NCBI RefSeq assembly: GCF_002005565.1
Contig: NZ_BDJC01000016.1
Span: forward strand, 57,990-121,989
DNA length: 64,000 nucleotides
Direction: 5' to 3'
From: Streptomyces sp. JHA26
Lineage (GTDB): Bacteria; Actinomycetota; Actinomycetes; Streptomycetales; Streptomycetaceae
The notes under the pieces are model-generated. The model was given only the letters and a program-made list of their open reading frames with translations, was not told the DNA's origin and ran no database searches. Position 1 is the first letter of the stretch; each line of letters starts with the position of its first letter. The position numbers were made by a program, and so were the translations under genes. Positions 45,463 to 53,966 of the stretch are shown one piece after another.

Positions 45463-48336
45463 TCAGCGCACCGGTGTGCCTTCGGAGGCGGTGGCGGAGG
45501 ACACCGGACCTTCCGCGACGACCAGACGGAATCCCTGGTCGTAGTCGAAGAAGTCCGGTGGATGGCGCCCCCGGTAGGCGCAGCGCCCGTAGAGCTGCGG
45601 ATCGATCCAGGAGGTGCCCCGGACGACGCGACATCCCTGGCCGTTCTCGTCCTCCCGCCCGTCGGCCGGGTCGTACGGGTAGGGACGGTGCAGACTGTGG
45701 GTCCATTCCCACACGTTCCCGGACATGTCCGCGCAGCCGAACGGCGACCGTGTCACCGCGTAGACCCCGACCGGGGTCGGTCCGAGGACCTGGCCTTCGC
45801 GCGTGTTGGCGTACTGGGACCCCGCCTTCCGGCCCCACGGGTAGGCGGACGAGCCGTGTCCCTTCGCCGCGTGCTCCCATTCGGCCTCGGTCGCGAGCCG
45901 GACGGTGTGGTTCCGGTCCAGCCGACCCGCCAGCTTCAGCTGGACGGTGAGCCAGGCGCAGTAGGCCGTCGCCTCGTACCACGTCACCCCCACCACCGGA
46001 TGGTTCGGCCGGCCGTACCGCTCGTCCTCCCAGAAGGCCGGCTGGGTTCTCGACCTCCTCGCGTAGTACTCCTCCAGTTCCACGATCGCCCGCTCGTCCG
46101 ACTCGGAGACCAGGGCCCGCCAGCCCGAGATCTCCTTGGAGGCACCCGGCGCCCGTTGCCAGCGCGTCATGGTGCTGGGGTCGACGCTCAGATGGCGGCG
46201 CAGGTTGAGGAACTCCGCTTCCGGGCCGCCTCCGGGGTTCTCGCCCCGCAGCCAGGCGCGGCCGGCCTCCGTCCAGCAGCCGAACTTCCGGTAGCCGTCG
46301 TCCTGCACGAACCGGTGGTACTCCCCGTTCGTCACGGGGTGGACGCCGATGCGGTAGGCCGCGAGGCGGACCGAGTGCCGAGGCTCCTCCTCCTTCCCGA
46401 AACCGTGCCCGTCGCGGGAGAGCCGCCGGGTGACCCGTCCGGTGCTTCCGATGCGGACCTTGCCGCCGGGGACGCCGACGAGCGGTCCGAGGCGCACGGG
46501 CCGCTCCTCGACGGTCAGTTCCTCGAACCGGTCGTCGCCCAGTTCTCCCAGTACGTTCCCCGCCGAGATCCGGGCTCTGAGGTGCACGGCGGGATCGGAC
46601 ATCTCCCGCCGCAGATCCGCCACCAGCAGCGAGCGCAAGGACTCCGTGGTCGTGACGCCCGCCTCCAGGACGCACCGGGCGGCGAGGACCGGGTTGACCG
46701 TGCGCACCGACTCGATGAACGCGGTGGGGTCCTCCGCCAGACCGGCTGCGAGGACGGTCGTCTCCTCCCATCCGCTCGACGGTGGGGGAGGCAGCGGCTC
46801 GTTCGGTCCGAGCGGCCCGGCGTCCGGCATGTCCACGGTCAGCCGGGGGACGGCCACCTGTGGCCTCAGGTCCTGCCCCGACCGCCAGCGGCGCAGCATC
46901 TCGCGTGCGGCCATGGCCTCCTGGAGCAGGTGGTGGTAGAAGAAGATCTCCTCCTCGCCCTCGGCCCCGGAGTGGGACTCGAGGAGGCTTGTCGCCAGGC
47001 CCAGTTGGATTATCACGTCGTACGGCGTGTAGCCGCTGCCCAGCGGGACGTCCACCTGGTGCCTGAGCAGCCGTGCCATGGCCGAGTAGGAGAGCTTCGT
47101 TCCCTCACCGCTGGCCAGCATGGACCAGGCGAGTTGCGCCAGTGCCGTGAACAGCACCGTCTGGGGAGGCCAGTCGGTGTGGCCCTTGCCGGACTCCCTC
47201 CGGAACAGCACCTCGATGAAGTTGGTGAACAGCAGGGCCCGGTTGGTGGGCAGGTCTCCCTCGAACAGGTAGATCGCGGTGAGCATGGTGAGCAGGTAGG
47301 GATTGCGGGCCAGGCTGACGAGGTTGTCGCGTCCCGCCGTGATCCGCGTCCAGAAGGTCTCGGCGGATTCCTCGCCCAGGTACTGCTCCAGGAACAACCG
47401 GATCCGGGCGTCGTCCAGGGGATCGATCTCCACCTGCTGGACTCCCAGCGGCTCGGAGTAGTCCCGTTGCCGGCAGGAGAAGATGAACTGGTTCTCGGGC
47501 CACCGGTTGACGAAGTCCCGCCAGGCGCGGATTCTGCCCCGGAACTCCTGATCACCCGTCCGCGGCATCTCGTTGAGGGAGTCGACCAGCAGAAGCAGTT
47601 CCCCGCGTGCCAGCAGATCCCGCACGGACACGGAGTCGCCGAGCCGCTGCCGCGCCTGATCGACCACGAAGGCGTAGGGGTCCGCGCAGTCGCGGTAGTC
47701 GGCCAGGGAGACCAGCAGCGGCAACCGGCCGGTGCCCGTGCGCAGACGTGTCTCGGCCGCCTCCAGCGCCAGCTTGCACAGCACGGTGGTCTTGCCCGCG
47801 CCCGGTTCCCCCAGGACGACGAAGGTGTCGTACCGGCGGGCGACGGTGGAGATGTCGGGCACCCGCTCGCGGAAGACCCGTCGCTCCGCCCCCTCGCCGC
47901 GGGCGTGGAGAATGCTGAACTCCGGGTGCACCTCCAGTATCCCGGACGGGTCCTGGACGACCGTCAGGGTGCCGGAGAGCGGGACGAACCGGGTGCCCCA
48001 GCGACGCAGCACCGGGCTGACGATCATGGACGCCAGGTAGGACGACTGATCACGGGCAACCATGGACGACAGGGCCGTGGCGGCTTCGAGCGACACCGTC
48101 GCCCGGGCGTCCTCGCCGGTGAGCGACATCGTTCGCCGGTTCTCGTCGCCCGCGAAGTGGATCGAGGTGTCGGGCTGCCGGAGCATACGGACCATGCCCG
48201 CGAGAGCCTGTTCCAGTTGGGCCTGTGAGTAGCCGGACAGAACGACGATCTGGTCCCGCCCGATGAAGGTGCCGGTGCCCAGGTCGCCGTGGACCACCGC
48301 GCCGCCTTCGGTCGAGATCGATTCAGGTTCGGACAT
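45463..48336 (-). CDS. NACHT-type STAND NTPase fused to a C-terminal FGE-sulfatase domain
   Basis: This 957-residue protein has an N-terminal glycine motif GGAVVHGDLGTGTFIGRDQI (residues 11-30) and then a small conserved region. The NACHT domain has Walker A VLGEPGAGKTTVL (about 174-186), Walker B ELLLLVDSLNEMP (Asp252, Glu256) and sensor FIFSCRQRDYSE. A helical region to about residue 640 follows. From about 650 there is a formylglycine-generating-enzyme-like domain (RLAAYRIGVHPVTNGEYHRF, LATEAEWEHAAKG, PFGCADMSGNVWEW, GFRLVV). The combination recalls NTP-dependent conflict systems with FGE effectors. ATG 48336 starts the protein. Confidence 0.9.
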   Translation of the reverse strand: MSEPESISTEGGAVVHGDLGTGTFIGRDQIVVLSGYSQAQLEQALAGMVRMLRQPDTSIHFAGDENRRTMSLTGEDARATVSLEAATALSSMVARDQSSYLASMIVSPVLRRWGTRFVPLSGTLTVVQDPSGILEVHPEFSILHARGEGAERRVFRERVPDISTVARRYDTFVVLGEPGAGKTTVLCKLALEAAETRLRTGTGRLPLLVSLADYRDCADPYAFVVDQARQRLGDSVSVRDLLARGELLLLVDSLNEMPRTGDQEFRGRIRAWRDFVNRWPENQFIFSCRQRDYSEPLGVQQVEIDPLDDARIRLFLEQYLGEESAETFWTRITAGRDNLVSLARNPYLLTMLTAIYLFEGDLPTNRALLFTNFIEVLFRRESGKGHTDWPPQTVLFTALAQLAWSMLASGEGTKLSYSAMARLLRHQVDVPLGSGYTPYDVIIQLGLATSLLESHSGAEGEEEIFFYHHLLQEAMAAREMLRRWRSGQDLRPQVAVPRLTVDMPDAGPLGPNEPLPPPPSSGWEETTVLAAGLAEDPTAFIESVRTVNPVLAARCVLEAGVTTTESLRSLLVADLRREMSDPAVHLRARISAGNVLGELGDDRFEELTVEERPVRLGPLVGVPGGKVRIGSTGRVTRRLSRDGHGFGKEEEPRHSVRLAAYRIGVHPVTNGEYHRFVQDDGYRKFGCWTEAGRAWLRGENPGGGPEAEFLNLRRHLSVDPSTMTRWQRAPGASKEISGWRALVSESDERAIVELEEYYARRSRTQPAFWEDERYGRPNHPVVGVTWYEATAYCAWLTVQLKLAGRLDRNHTVRLATEAEWEHAAKGHGSSAYPWGRKAGSQYANTREGQVLGPTPVGVYAVTRSPFGCADMSGNVWEWTHSLHRPYPYDPADGREDENGQGCRVVRGTSWIDPQLYGRCAYRGRHPPDFFDYDQGFRLVVAEGPVSSATASEGTPVR

Positions 48337-48447
48337 GATCGCGCAATCCTCTGTGCGGAGACGTACCGCTCGTTCCGTCAGGTCGCCGGGCGGGGGCTCG
48401 CTGTCTGTAGGTGTGCCACCGTTCGGCGTCGCTGTAAAGGGTTCTGC

Positions 48448-49224
48448 TCAGCCCGAGCGGGACACGAAGTCGGTGCGGCCCCCGTCCACGGTCAGCGCCT
48501 GCGCGGTCACGAAGCTCGCCTCTTCGCTGGCGAGGAACAGGATGGCATGGGCCACCTCGTCCGGACTGCCGGCGCGTTTCAGGATCGTCCGGTCCACGAT
48601 CCCGGACGTCGTGGTGTGCGCGTCGTCCCCGTCCATCATGTCGGTGACGATCAGGCCGGGGCACACGGCGTTGACGGTGACCGCGGGGCCCAGCTCGAGG
48701 GCCAGACGTTTGGTCAGCGCGACGAGTGCGGCTTTGGTCAGGGAATACGGAGTGTTGTCCGCCGTGGCCATCCCGAGTCCCGCCACCGAGGCCACGTTCA
48801 CGATACGGCCGTAACCGTGGCGGCGCATCAGCCCGGCCGCCGCCTGCGCACAGTGGACGGAGCCTTTGAGGTTCACCGACCAGAGACCGTCCAGCAGCGC
48901 TCCGTCCATGGTCACGCCCTGCCCCGGCTCCCAGAGGCCGGCGTTGTTGACGAGGATGTCGAGCCTGCCGAACCGCTCCTCGACGACACCGAACATGGAG
49001 GACACCTCGGCGGGGTTCGCGACGTCGGCGGCCACGACCGTCGCACTGCCCCCGGACCGCGTGATCTCCTCGGCGACCCGGCGTGCGGCAGCCTCGTGCC
49101 GGACGTAGTTGACCACCACCGTGGCGCCCTCACGGGCGAACGTCAGCGCTGTCGCCCGGCCGATCCCCCGGGAGCCCCCGGTGACCAGAGCGACCTTGCC
49201 GGCCAGTCGGTGCGGCACATCCAC
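48448..49224 (-). CDS. Short-chain dehydrogenase/reductase (FabG-like)
   Basis: This 258-residue SDR has the cofactor site LVTGGSRGIGRATAL, NNAG at the fold's fourth strand, catalytic Ser in NVASVAGLG and Tyr-Lys in PYSLTKAALVAL, and a C-terminal PGLIVTDMM. NYVRH after the second strand suggests NADP preference. It lies 111 bp before the NACHT gene on the same strand and 25 bp after pepE, so all three may be co-transcribed. Substrate unknown. Confidence 0.85.
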   Translation of the reverse strand: MDVPHRLAGKVALVTGGSRGIGRATALTFAREGATVVVNYVRHEAAARRVAEEITRSGGSATVVAADVANPAEVSSMFGVVEERFGRLDILVNNAGLWEPGQGVTMDGALLDGLWSVNLKGSVHCAQAAAGLMRRHGYGRIVNVASVAGLGMATADNTPYSLTKAALVALTKRLALELGPAVTVNAVCPGLIVTDMMDGDDAHTTTSGIVDRTILKRAGSPDEVAHAILFLASEEASFVTAQALTVDGGRTDFVSRSG

Positions 49225-49249
49225 TCCCCGCCCTCGTCTTCCCCGGTTT

Positions 49250-49864
49250 TCATCCGTCGATCCGCCAGTGATCGCCGCGAACGGTCAGGAATTCGTGGTC
49301 ACGGACGAGGACGAACCTCGGACCGGCCGCGTACAGACCGGCCAGGGCCGTCCGGTACTCCTCGACGAACTCCTCGTTCCCGTAATGAACGAGGGGGACG
49401 AAGTCGACGAGCCCCAGCCCGTCGTACGAGTCGAGTTCCGGAGCCTCCTTCGGATCGTCCATCATCTTGATGGGCTCGACGGTGGGACCCAGCAGGACCG
49501 AGCCCGCGCTCGAACCGATGTACGGGGTGCCGGCTTCGATCGACTCGCGGAGCATCGTGTCGAATCCGCTCCGGCGTGCCTCCTGCAGCAGGTAGAAGGT
49601 GTTTCCCCCACCGACGAAGATGATGTCGGCCCTCTTGAGGGCCCGCTGGATGTCCTCGCGGGGGGTTGCCGCGATGTCCACGTCGGTGACCTGGAAACCG
49701 AGGCTCCTGAGCTTTTCGCGGTCCTTCTCGGTGCCCTCCTTGTTCTGGGAGGGGCGGGAGGCCGTGGGGATGAAAGCCACCTTCGAGTCGTGCGGGTCAC
49801 GGTCCATCCCGTCCGCGATCCGGTCCATCACCTCGCAGGCGATCGAAGTCAGGAACAACAGCAT
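49250..49864 (-). CDS. pepE: Peptidase E family (S51) protein
   Basis: The 204-residue protein has a Rossmann-like class-I glutaminase fold. ADIIFVGGGNTFYLLQEARR is followed by the nucleophile Ser in YIGSSAGSVLLGPT and the acid/His region VDFVPLVHYGNEEFVE. It is usually an aspartyl dipeptidase or a type-1 amidotransferase-like enzyme. GGGGGAGGAA lies upstream of ATG 49864; the longer open frame upstream is not coding. It is divergent from the rmlC-like gene (282-bp AT-richer spacer 49865-50146). Confidence 0.85.
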   Translation of the reverse strand: MLLFLTSIACEVMDRIADGMDRDPHDSKVAFIPTASRPSQNKEGTEKDREKLRSLGFQVTDVDIAATPREDIQRALKRADIIFVGGGNTFYLLQEARRSGFDTMLRESIEAGTPYIGSSAGSVLLGPTVEPIKMMDDPKEAPELDSYDGLGLVDFVPLVHYGNEEFVEEYRTALAGLYAAGPRFVLVRDHEFLTVRGDHWRIDG

Positions 49865-50146
49865 GACGGGTATTTCCTCCCCCTCGCGGAATGCGAGCTG
49901 ACGCACCGTCGGGCATGGACAGTATGGCCCGCTGGTTCCGGTTCGAGAGGCTTTGTCGCCCGTGCGGGTGGCTGCACCCGCAACTGCCTTCTCCCGGTCG
50001 GGGCTTTGGTGTACGAGTGGGTCCGAGCCACCGCAAGGGTACCTTCTGGAGTGCAACAAGGCGCTGTGAAAGAAGATTTGACTGAGTGTCAGGAAAATCG
50101 GAACTGCTTGCCGGTGGCGTCGGCGGATGCTTTCATCGAGGACGTG

Positions 50147-50698
50147 ATGGCCTTCCGTCGCACGGAGCTGGATGGTCTCGTGGAGGTCGCGCGGACTCCG
50201 CGGGAGGACGCGCGGGGCAGGTTCGCGCGGATCTTCGACGGTGGCGACCTGCGCACCGCCGGCTGGCGGTGGCCGGTCGCCCAGGTGAACTTCTCGGAGA
50301 CCACCCGTGCGGGAACTGTCCGTGGCCTTCACTACCAGGTGCCGCCCAGCGCGGAGGCCAAGCTCGTCACCTGCGTCCGAGGCGAGGTCTGGGACGTGGC
50401 CGTCGACCTCCGCGCCGGATCGCCGACCTTCCTCGCCTGGTGTGCGCGAACGCTCAGCGCGGACGAACTGAACAGCATGCTCCTGCCACCGGGCTTCGCC
50501 CACGGGTTCCAGGCGATGTCCGACCATGCGTCGGTCGTGTACCTCCACAGCACCGCGTACGCACCGCGGGACGAGCGCGGAATCCACGCGGAGGACGAGC
50601 GGCTCGGCGTGACGTGGCCGCTGCCGGTCGACCGGCTGTCGGAGCGGGACGGTTCCTTTCCTCCCCTCGGTCCTCGGTTCACGGGTGTGATGCCATGA
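50147..50698 (+). CDS. dTDP/CDP-4-dehydro-6-deoxyhexose 3,5-epimerase (RmlC-like)
   Basis: The 183-residue cupin epimerase has QVNFSETTRAGTVRGLHYQVPP (RGLHxQ with the catalytic His), GEVWDVAVDLRAGSPTF (catalytic Asp region) and LLPPGFAHGFQAMSDHASVVYLHSTAY (the conserved PPGFAHGF and the Tyr). ATG 50147 has GAGG five bases upstream; a GTG at 50144 is a near alternative. No rmlA/B/D is adjacent. Its neighbours are a sugar methyltransferase and, further on, CDP-sugar enzymes, so it most likely epimerises the CDP-4-keto sugar. Stop overlaps the methyltransferase ATG (ATGA). Confidence 0.85.
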   Translation: MAFRRTELDGLVEVARTPREDARGRFARIFDGGDLRTAGWRWPVAQVNFSETTRAGTVRGLHYQVPPSAEAKLVTCVRGEVWDVAVDLRAGSPTFLAWCARTLSADELNSMLLPPGFAHGFQAMSDHASVVYLHSTAYAPRDERGIHAEDERLGVTWPLPVDRLSERDGSFPPLGPRFTGVMP

Positions 50699-52020
50699 AG
50701 TGCAGGTCCTGCACGTCCGCGCTGGACGATCCGGTGCTCGACCTGGGCTTCGCGCCGCCCTCCAACGCCTACCTGCCGACCGCCCGGCTCGGCGAGCCCG
50801 AGATCCACCTGCCGCTGCGCGCACGCTTCTGCACCGTGTGCACACTGTTCCAACTGGAGGACCACTCCGATCCGCAGCTGCTCTTCACCCCCGACTACGC
50901 GTACCGGTCCGGGACGTCGCGTTCCTGGCTCGCCCACGTGGCGGAGTTCGCCGATGCGGCCGTTGCGGGGCTGGGCCTGGACGCGCGGTCCCGGGTCGTG
51001 GAGATCGGGTGCAACGACGGGCACCTCCTCGGGCTCTTCGCGGCACGCGGGATTCCCGGCCTGGGCGTCGAACCGGCCACCGAGGCCGCCCGGATCGCAC
51101 GTGCGGCCGGAACGGAGGTCGTCGAGGAGTTCTTCTCGGCCCGGCTGGCCGTCGAGATCGCAGCACGGCGAGGTCTCGCCGACCTCGTCGTCGCCAACAA
51201 CGTCTTCGCCCACGTACCGGACATCAACGGCTTCGCCGCAGGGCTCGGCACCCTCATGAAACCGCACGGTGTGGCGACCCTCGAATTCCCGCACGTGCTC
51301 AACCTGCTGCACCACGCGCAGTTCGACACGATCTACCACGAGCACTACTCCTACCTGTCGCTGAGGTCCGCCCGTCATGTGCTGGAGCGGGCCGGGCTCG
51401 AGGTCTTCGACGTGGAACGGCTGACCACACACGGCGGCAGCCTGCGGATCCACGCGCAGCACCACGATGCGGGCCGGCCCGTCTCCCCCCGCGTGCACCG
51501 GCTCCTGCGGGCAGAGGCGGAGGCGGGCCTGGCGGAGCGCGAGACCTACACACGACTCCAGCGCAGAGCCGAGAGGATCAAGGACGACCTGCTGCACTTC
51601 CTGCTCGAGGCGAGACGTCGAGGAGCACGGGTCGCGGCCTACGGTGCCGCGGCGAAGGGCACCACGCTGCTGAACTTCGCCGGCGTGCGCCCCGACCTGC
51701 TGCCCGTCGTCTTCGACGCGGCCCCGTCCAAGCAGGGAAAGCACCTGCCGGGAAGTCACATCCCGGTCCGGCCGCACACGTCCCTCGTGGCAGGTGACTG
51801 GGACTACCTTCTCGTCCTGCCCTGGAACCTGGCCGACGAAGTGATCGCCCAGCTGGAGGCGTCGGCGGTCGCGGGGACGGCGTTCGTGGTGGCGGTGCCC
51901 GAACTCACCGTGCTGACGACCCCCGGCCGCCGCGAGCCGAGGCCGGCGATCAGCGGAACAACTGAGTGGCCCATTCGACGAGTCGGTGCGCGACATCGGC
52001 CAGACCCGTCAGCGATGTGA
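50695..52020 (+). CDS. Sugar C-methyltransferase (Methyltransf_13/14, TylC3-like)
   Basis: The 441-residue protein has an N-terminal Cys cluster CRSC...ARFCTVCTLFQL that binds zinc, the SAM motif RVVEIGCNDGHLLGLF, LADLVVANNVFAHVPD, and a C-terminal Rossmann domain (RVAAYGAAAKGTTLLNF, VFDAAPSKQGKHLPGSHIPV, LLVLPWNLADEVIAQL). This is the architecture of NDP-4-keto-6-deoxyhexose C-methyltransferases. ATGA overlap joins it to rmlC. The last 25 or so residues run antisense over the neighbouring glycine-motif gene; family members usually end near TVL, so this tail is an odd read-through extension. Confidence 0.88.
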   Translation: MKCRSCTSALDDPVLDLGFAPPSNAYLPTARLGEPEIHLPLRARFCTVCTLFQLEDHSDPQLLFTPDYAYRSGTSRSWLAHVAEFADAAVAGLGLDARSRVVEIGCNDGHLLGLFAARGIPGLGVEPATEAARIARAAGTEVVEEFFSARLAVEIAARRGLADLVVANNVFAHVPDINGFAAGLGTLMKPHGVATLEFPHVLNLLHHAQFDTIYHEHYSYLSLRSARHVLERAGLEVFDVERLTTHGGSLRIHAQHHDAGRPVSPRVHRLLRAEAEAGLAERETYTRLQRRAERIKDDLLHFLLEARRRGARVAAYGAAAKGTTLLNFAGVRPDLLPVVFDAAPSKQGKHLPGSHIPVRPHTSLVAGDWDYLLVLPWNLADEVIAQLEASAVAGTAFVVAVPELTVLTTPGRREPRPAISGTTEWPIRRVGARHRPDPSAM

Positions 52021-52414
52021 CCGTCTCGGCCATGCCTCCGAGCAACTGACTGATCGAACTCACCTTGTGGAGGATCAGATCCGGATCCGGTTCGTCCTCC
52101 TGGGTCTGCGAGGTGACGGTCTCGACGTCCTCGACCACGGATCGCTTGAGGCCGGGACTCAACTCCGCCTGCTCCAGTTGTTCCAAGAAGTCCGCCAGCG
52201 CCTCCTGGAACCCGGCGACGGAGACGTCGTCCGGACCTCCGGACGCCCCCGCCTCGTTCTTGCCGACGGACAGACGGCCCACCGAGCCGTGGACGACCGA
52301 CTTGATGCTGTCCTTGCCCACGAAGTCACCGCCGCCGGTGTCGACCCCGCCGCCCACATAGGCTCCGCCACCGGTGTTCAACTGCTGGGGTTGCCGGCGA
52401 TCGTCCGACACCAC
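51950..52414 (-). CDS. Small glycine-motif protein of unknown function (possible signalling partner)
   Basis: This protein of about 154 residues has an N-terminal segment with GGGAYVGGGVDTGGGDFVGKD followed by SIKSVVHGSVGRLSVGKNE. The rest is helical (FQEALADFLEQLEQAELSPGL) with a hydrophobic helical C-terminus (ISQLLGGMAETVTSLTGLAD, then VAHRLVEWATQLF). GTG at 52414 (or the adjacent GTG 52411) follows GGAGGGA seven bases away. The N-terminal pattern GGA[VY]V...F[IV]G[RK]D.I is shared with the NACHT protein at 48.3 kb. It overlaps the methyltransferase 3' end by 71 bp on the opposite strand. Function is unknown; I infer a homotypic partner. Confidence 0.65.
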   Translation of the reverse strand: MVSDDRRQPQQLNTGGGAYVGGGVDTGGGDFVGKDSIKSVVHGSVGRLSVGKNEAGASGGPDDVSVAGFQEALADFLEQLEQAELSPGLKRSVVEDVETVTSQTQEDEPDPDLILHKVSSISQLLGGMAETVTSLTGLADVAHRLVEWATQLFR

Positions 52415-52637
52415 GGTCGCTCCCTCCACCGTTTCCGCATGACTGTCGAAGTCTAGGGGCGGCGCACCGGACGCGGCGATGCCGTGACAGGCGTAGATGG
52501 GACACGCCAGTCGACGGATGCGCGGCCGCGGGCGGGCCCGGGACGCGGTACCGCGTGCGGGGCCGTCGACAGAGCGGGAAGCCTCCACTAGCCTGACGAA
52601 AGCTGTCGCATGACTGTCATGCTCATGGGGGAGAGCC

Positions 52638-53144
52638 ATGGTGGTGGAGCAACCCGGCGAACGGTCCACCCCGAGAGTGGTGGCACCGCACCACATCGGC
52701 ATCCACGTCACGTCCGTCGACGCGGCTCTTCCGTTCTTCGTGGACGTCCTCGGACTGGAACTCGCCTTCCGCTGGGCACCTCGCGCGCCCTACCTCGGAA
52801 CGCTGCTGGCCGACCCCGAGTACACGATGGAAGCGGCCGTACTGCGCGTCGCCGGCTCCACGTTCGCCGTGGAACTCGTGCACTTCGGACACGTCTCCGT
52901 CCAGGCCGCGGAGGCACGCCACGCGGCGCCCGGCACCGCCCACCTCGCCCTCGCCGTGTCCGACGTCGACGCCATGTGCCGACGGGTCAGGGAAGCCGGG
53001 TTCGAGCTGCTCTCCGACCCGGTCGTGCCGACCATCGGTCCCATCCGCGGCGGCAAGGTCGTCCTTGTTCTCGGACCCGAGGGCGTACGGGTGGAACTCA
53101 TCGAGTCGCCGCGCTGGTTGCACGACACCGGCCACCTGCCCTGA
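52638..53144 (+). CDS. VOC superfamily (glyoxalase/methylmalonyl-CoA-epimerase-like) protein
   Basis: The 168-residue two-repeat VOC protein has metal ligands at the expected places: His in PHHIGIHVTSVD, Glu in STFAVELVHFG, His in GTAHLALAVSDVD and Glu in VRVELIE. This is a complete H-E-H-E set, so it is likely a metal enzyme. It starts the string VOC, SDR, beta-lactamase-fold, SDR, RfbG, aminotransferase. Glyoxalase, epimerase and antibiotic-binding roles all exist in the family; the choice here is open. Confidence 0.8.
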   Translation: MVVEQPGERSTPRVVAPHHIGIHVTSVDAALPFFVDVLGLELAFRWAPRAPYLGTLLADPEYTMEAAVLRVAGSTFAVELVHFGHVSVQAAEARHAAPGTAHLALAVSDVDAMCRRVREAGFELLSDPVVPTIGPIRGGKVVLVLGPEGVRVELIESPRWLHDTGHLP

Positions 53145-53216
53145 CCACCGCCGCGGCACCCGGCAGGAGGAGGGCGACCCGCCCACCGGCACGCGGCCGA
53201 CGCGAAGGGAGACCGA

Positions 53217-53966
53217 GTGGAGATCCAGGACCGAGTGGTCATCACGGGGGCCGCTTCCGGAATCGGGCGCGCCGGCGCCCTCCTCTTCGCCGAGCGAGGA
53301 GCCGCCGTCGTCCTGCTCGACCGGGAACCGGCCGGTGCGGCGGTGGCCGCGGAGATACGGGACCGCGGAGGGGACGCCGTCTTCGCCGCCTGCGACGTCT
53401 CCGACGCCGAGAGCGTGAAGGACGCCTTCGCCGCCGCGGTCCCGCCGGGCACGCGCCTGTCCGGAGTCTGGAGCAACGCCGGTGTGGCCCACTACCAGGG
53501 CCTGGCGGAGACCTCGGTGGAGACGTGGAACACGATCATCGGCACCAATCTGACGGCGGCGTTCCTCGTCACGCGCGCGGCGCTGCCCTTCCTCGGCCGC
53601 GGCGCGTCGATCCTGTTCACCGGGTCGATCTCCTCGCTGCACGGTGCCGAGAACTTCGCTGCCTACTGCGCCAGCAAGGGGGGACTCCTGATGCTCGCCA
53701 AGGCGCTCGCACGGGAGCTGGCCCCCCGCGGCATCCGGGTGAACGTGATCGCACCAGGTGCGGTGGACACCCCCATGCAGCACGCCGACATGCTGGCCAG
53801 ACCGGTGCCGTACGCCGAGGCCGTCGCGGCCGAGCTGGCCGCGCATCCCCTCGGCAGATACGCCTCGCCCCACGAGGTGGCCGCATCGGCGTACTTCCTC
53901 ATGTCCCCGGCCTCCTCGTTCACCACCGGGGCGACGCTTCTGGTCGACGGGGGGTTCAGCGCATGA
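53217..53966 (+). CDS. Short-chain dehydrogenase/reductase in the sugar cluster
   Basis: The 249-residue SDR has VITGAASGIGRAGALLFA, LLDREP after the second strand (Asp at the tip, NAD preference), WSNAGVAHYQG, catalytic Ser in LFTGSISSLHGAE and Tyr-Lys in AAYCASKGGLLML, and APGAVDTPM. GTG 53217 follows AAGGGAGACC. The stop overlaps the next ATG (ATGA). Confidence 0.87.
   Translation: MEIQDRVVITGAASGIGRAGALLFAERGAAVVLLDREPAGAAVAAEIRDRGGDAVFAACDVSDAESVKDAFAAAVPPGTRLSGVWSNAGVAHYQGLAETSVETWNTIIGTNLTAAFLVTRAALPFLGRGASILFTGSISSLHGAENFAAYCASKGGLLMLAKALARELAPRGIRVNVIAPGAVDTPMQHADMLARPVPYAEAVAAELAAHPLGRYASPHEVAASAYFLMSPASSFTTGATLLVDGGFSA

Noticed and set aside
50065..50146. A lower-GC stretch that could extend the epimerase N-terminus or encode a leader peptide
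   Set aside because: The RmlC-like fold begins at the ATG with a proper ribosome site; nothing supports a leader beyond chance.
50147..52020. A dTDP-rhamnose pathway
   Set aside because: RmlA, RmlB and RmlD are absent; the nearby dehydratase and nucleotidyltransferase are CDP-type.
52240..52300. A RHIM-like core in the small glycine-motif protein (SVGKNEAG)
   Set aside because: The resemblance is too short and lacks the flanking Gln/Ile pattern; only the motif shared with the NACHT protein is kept.
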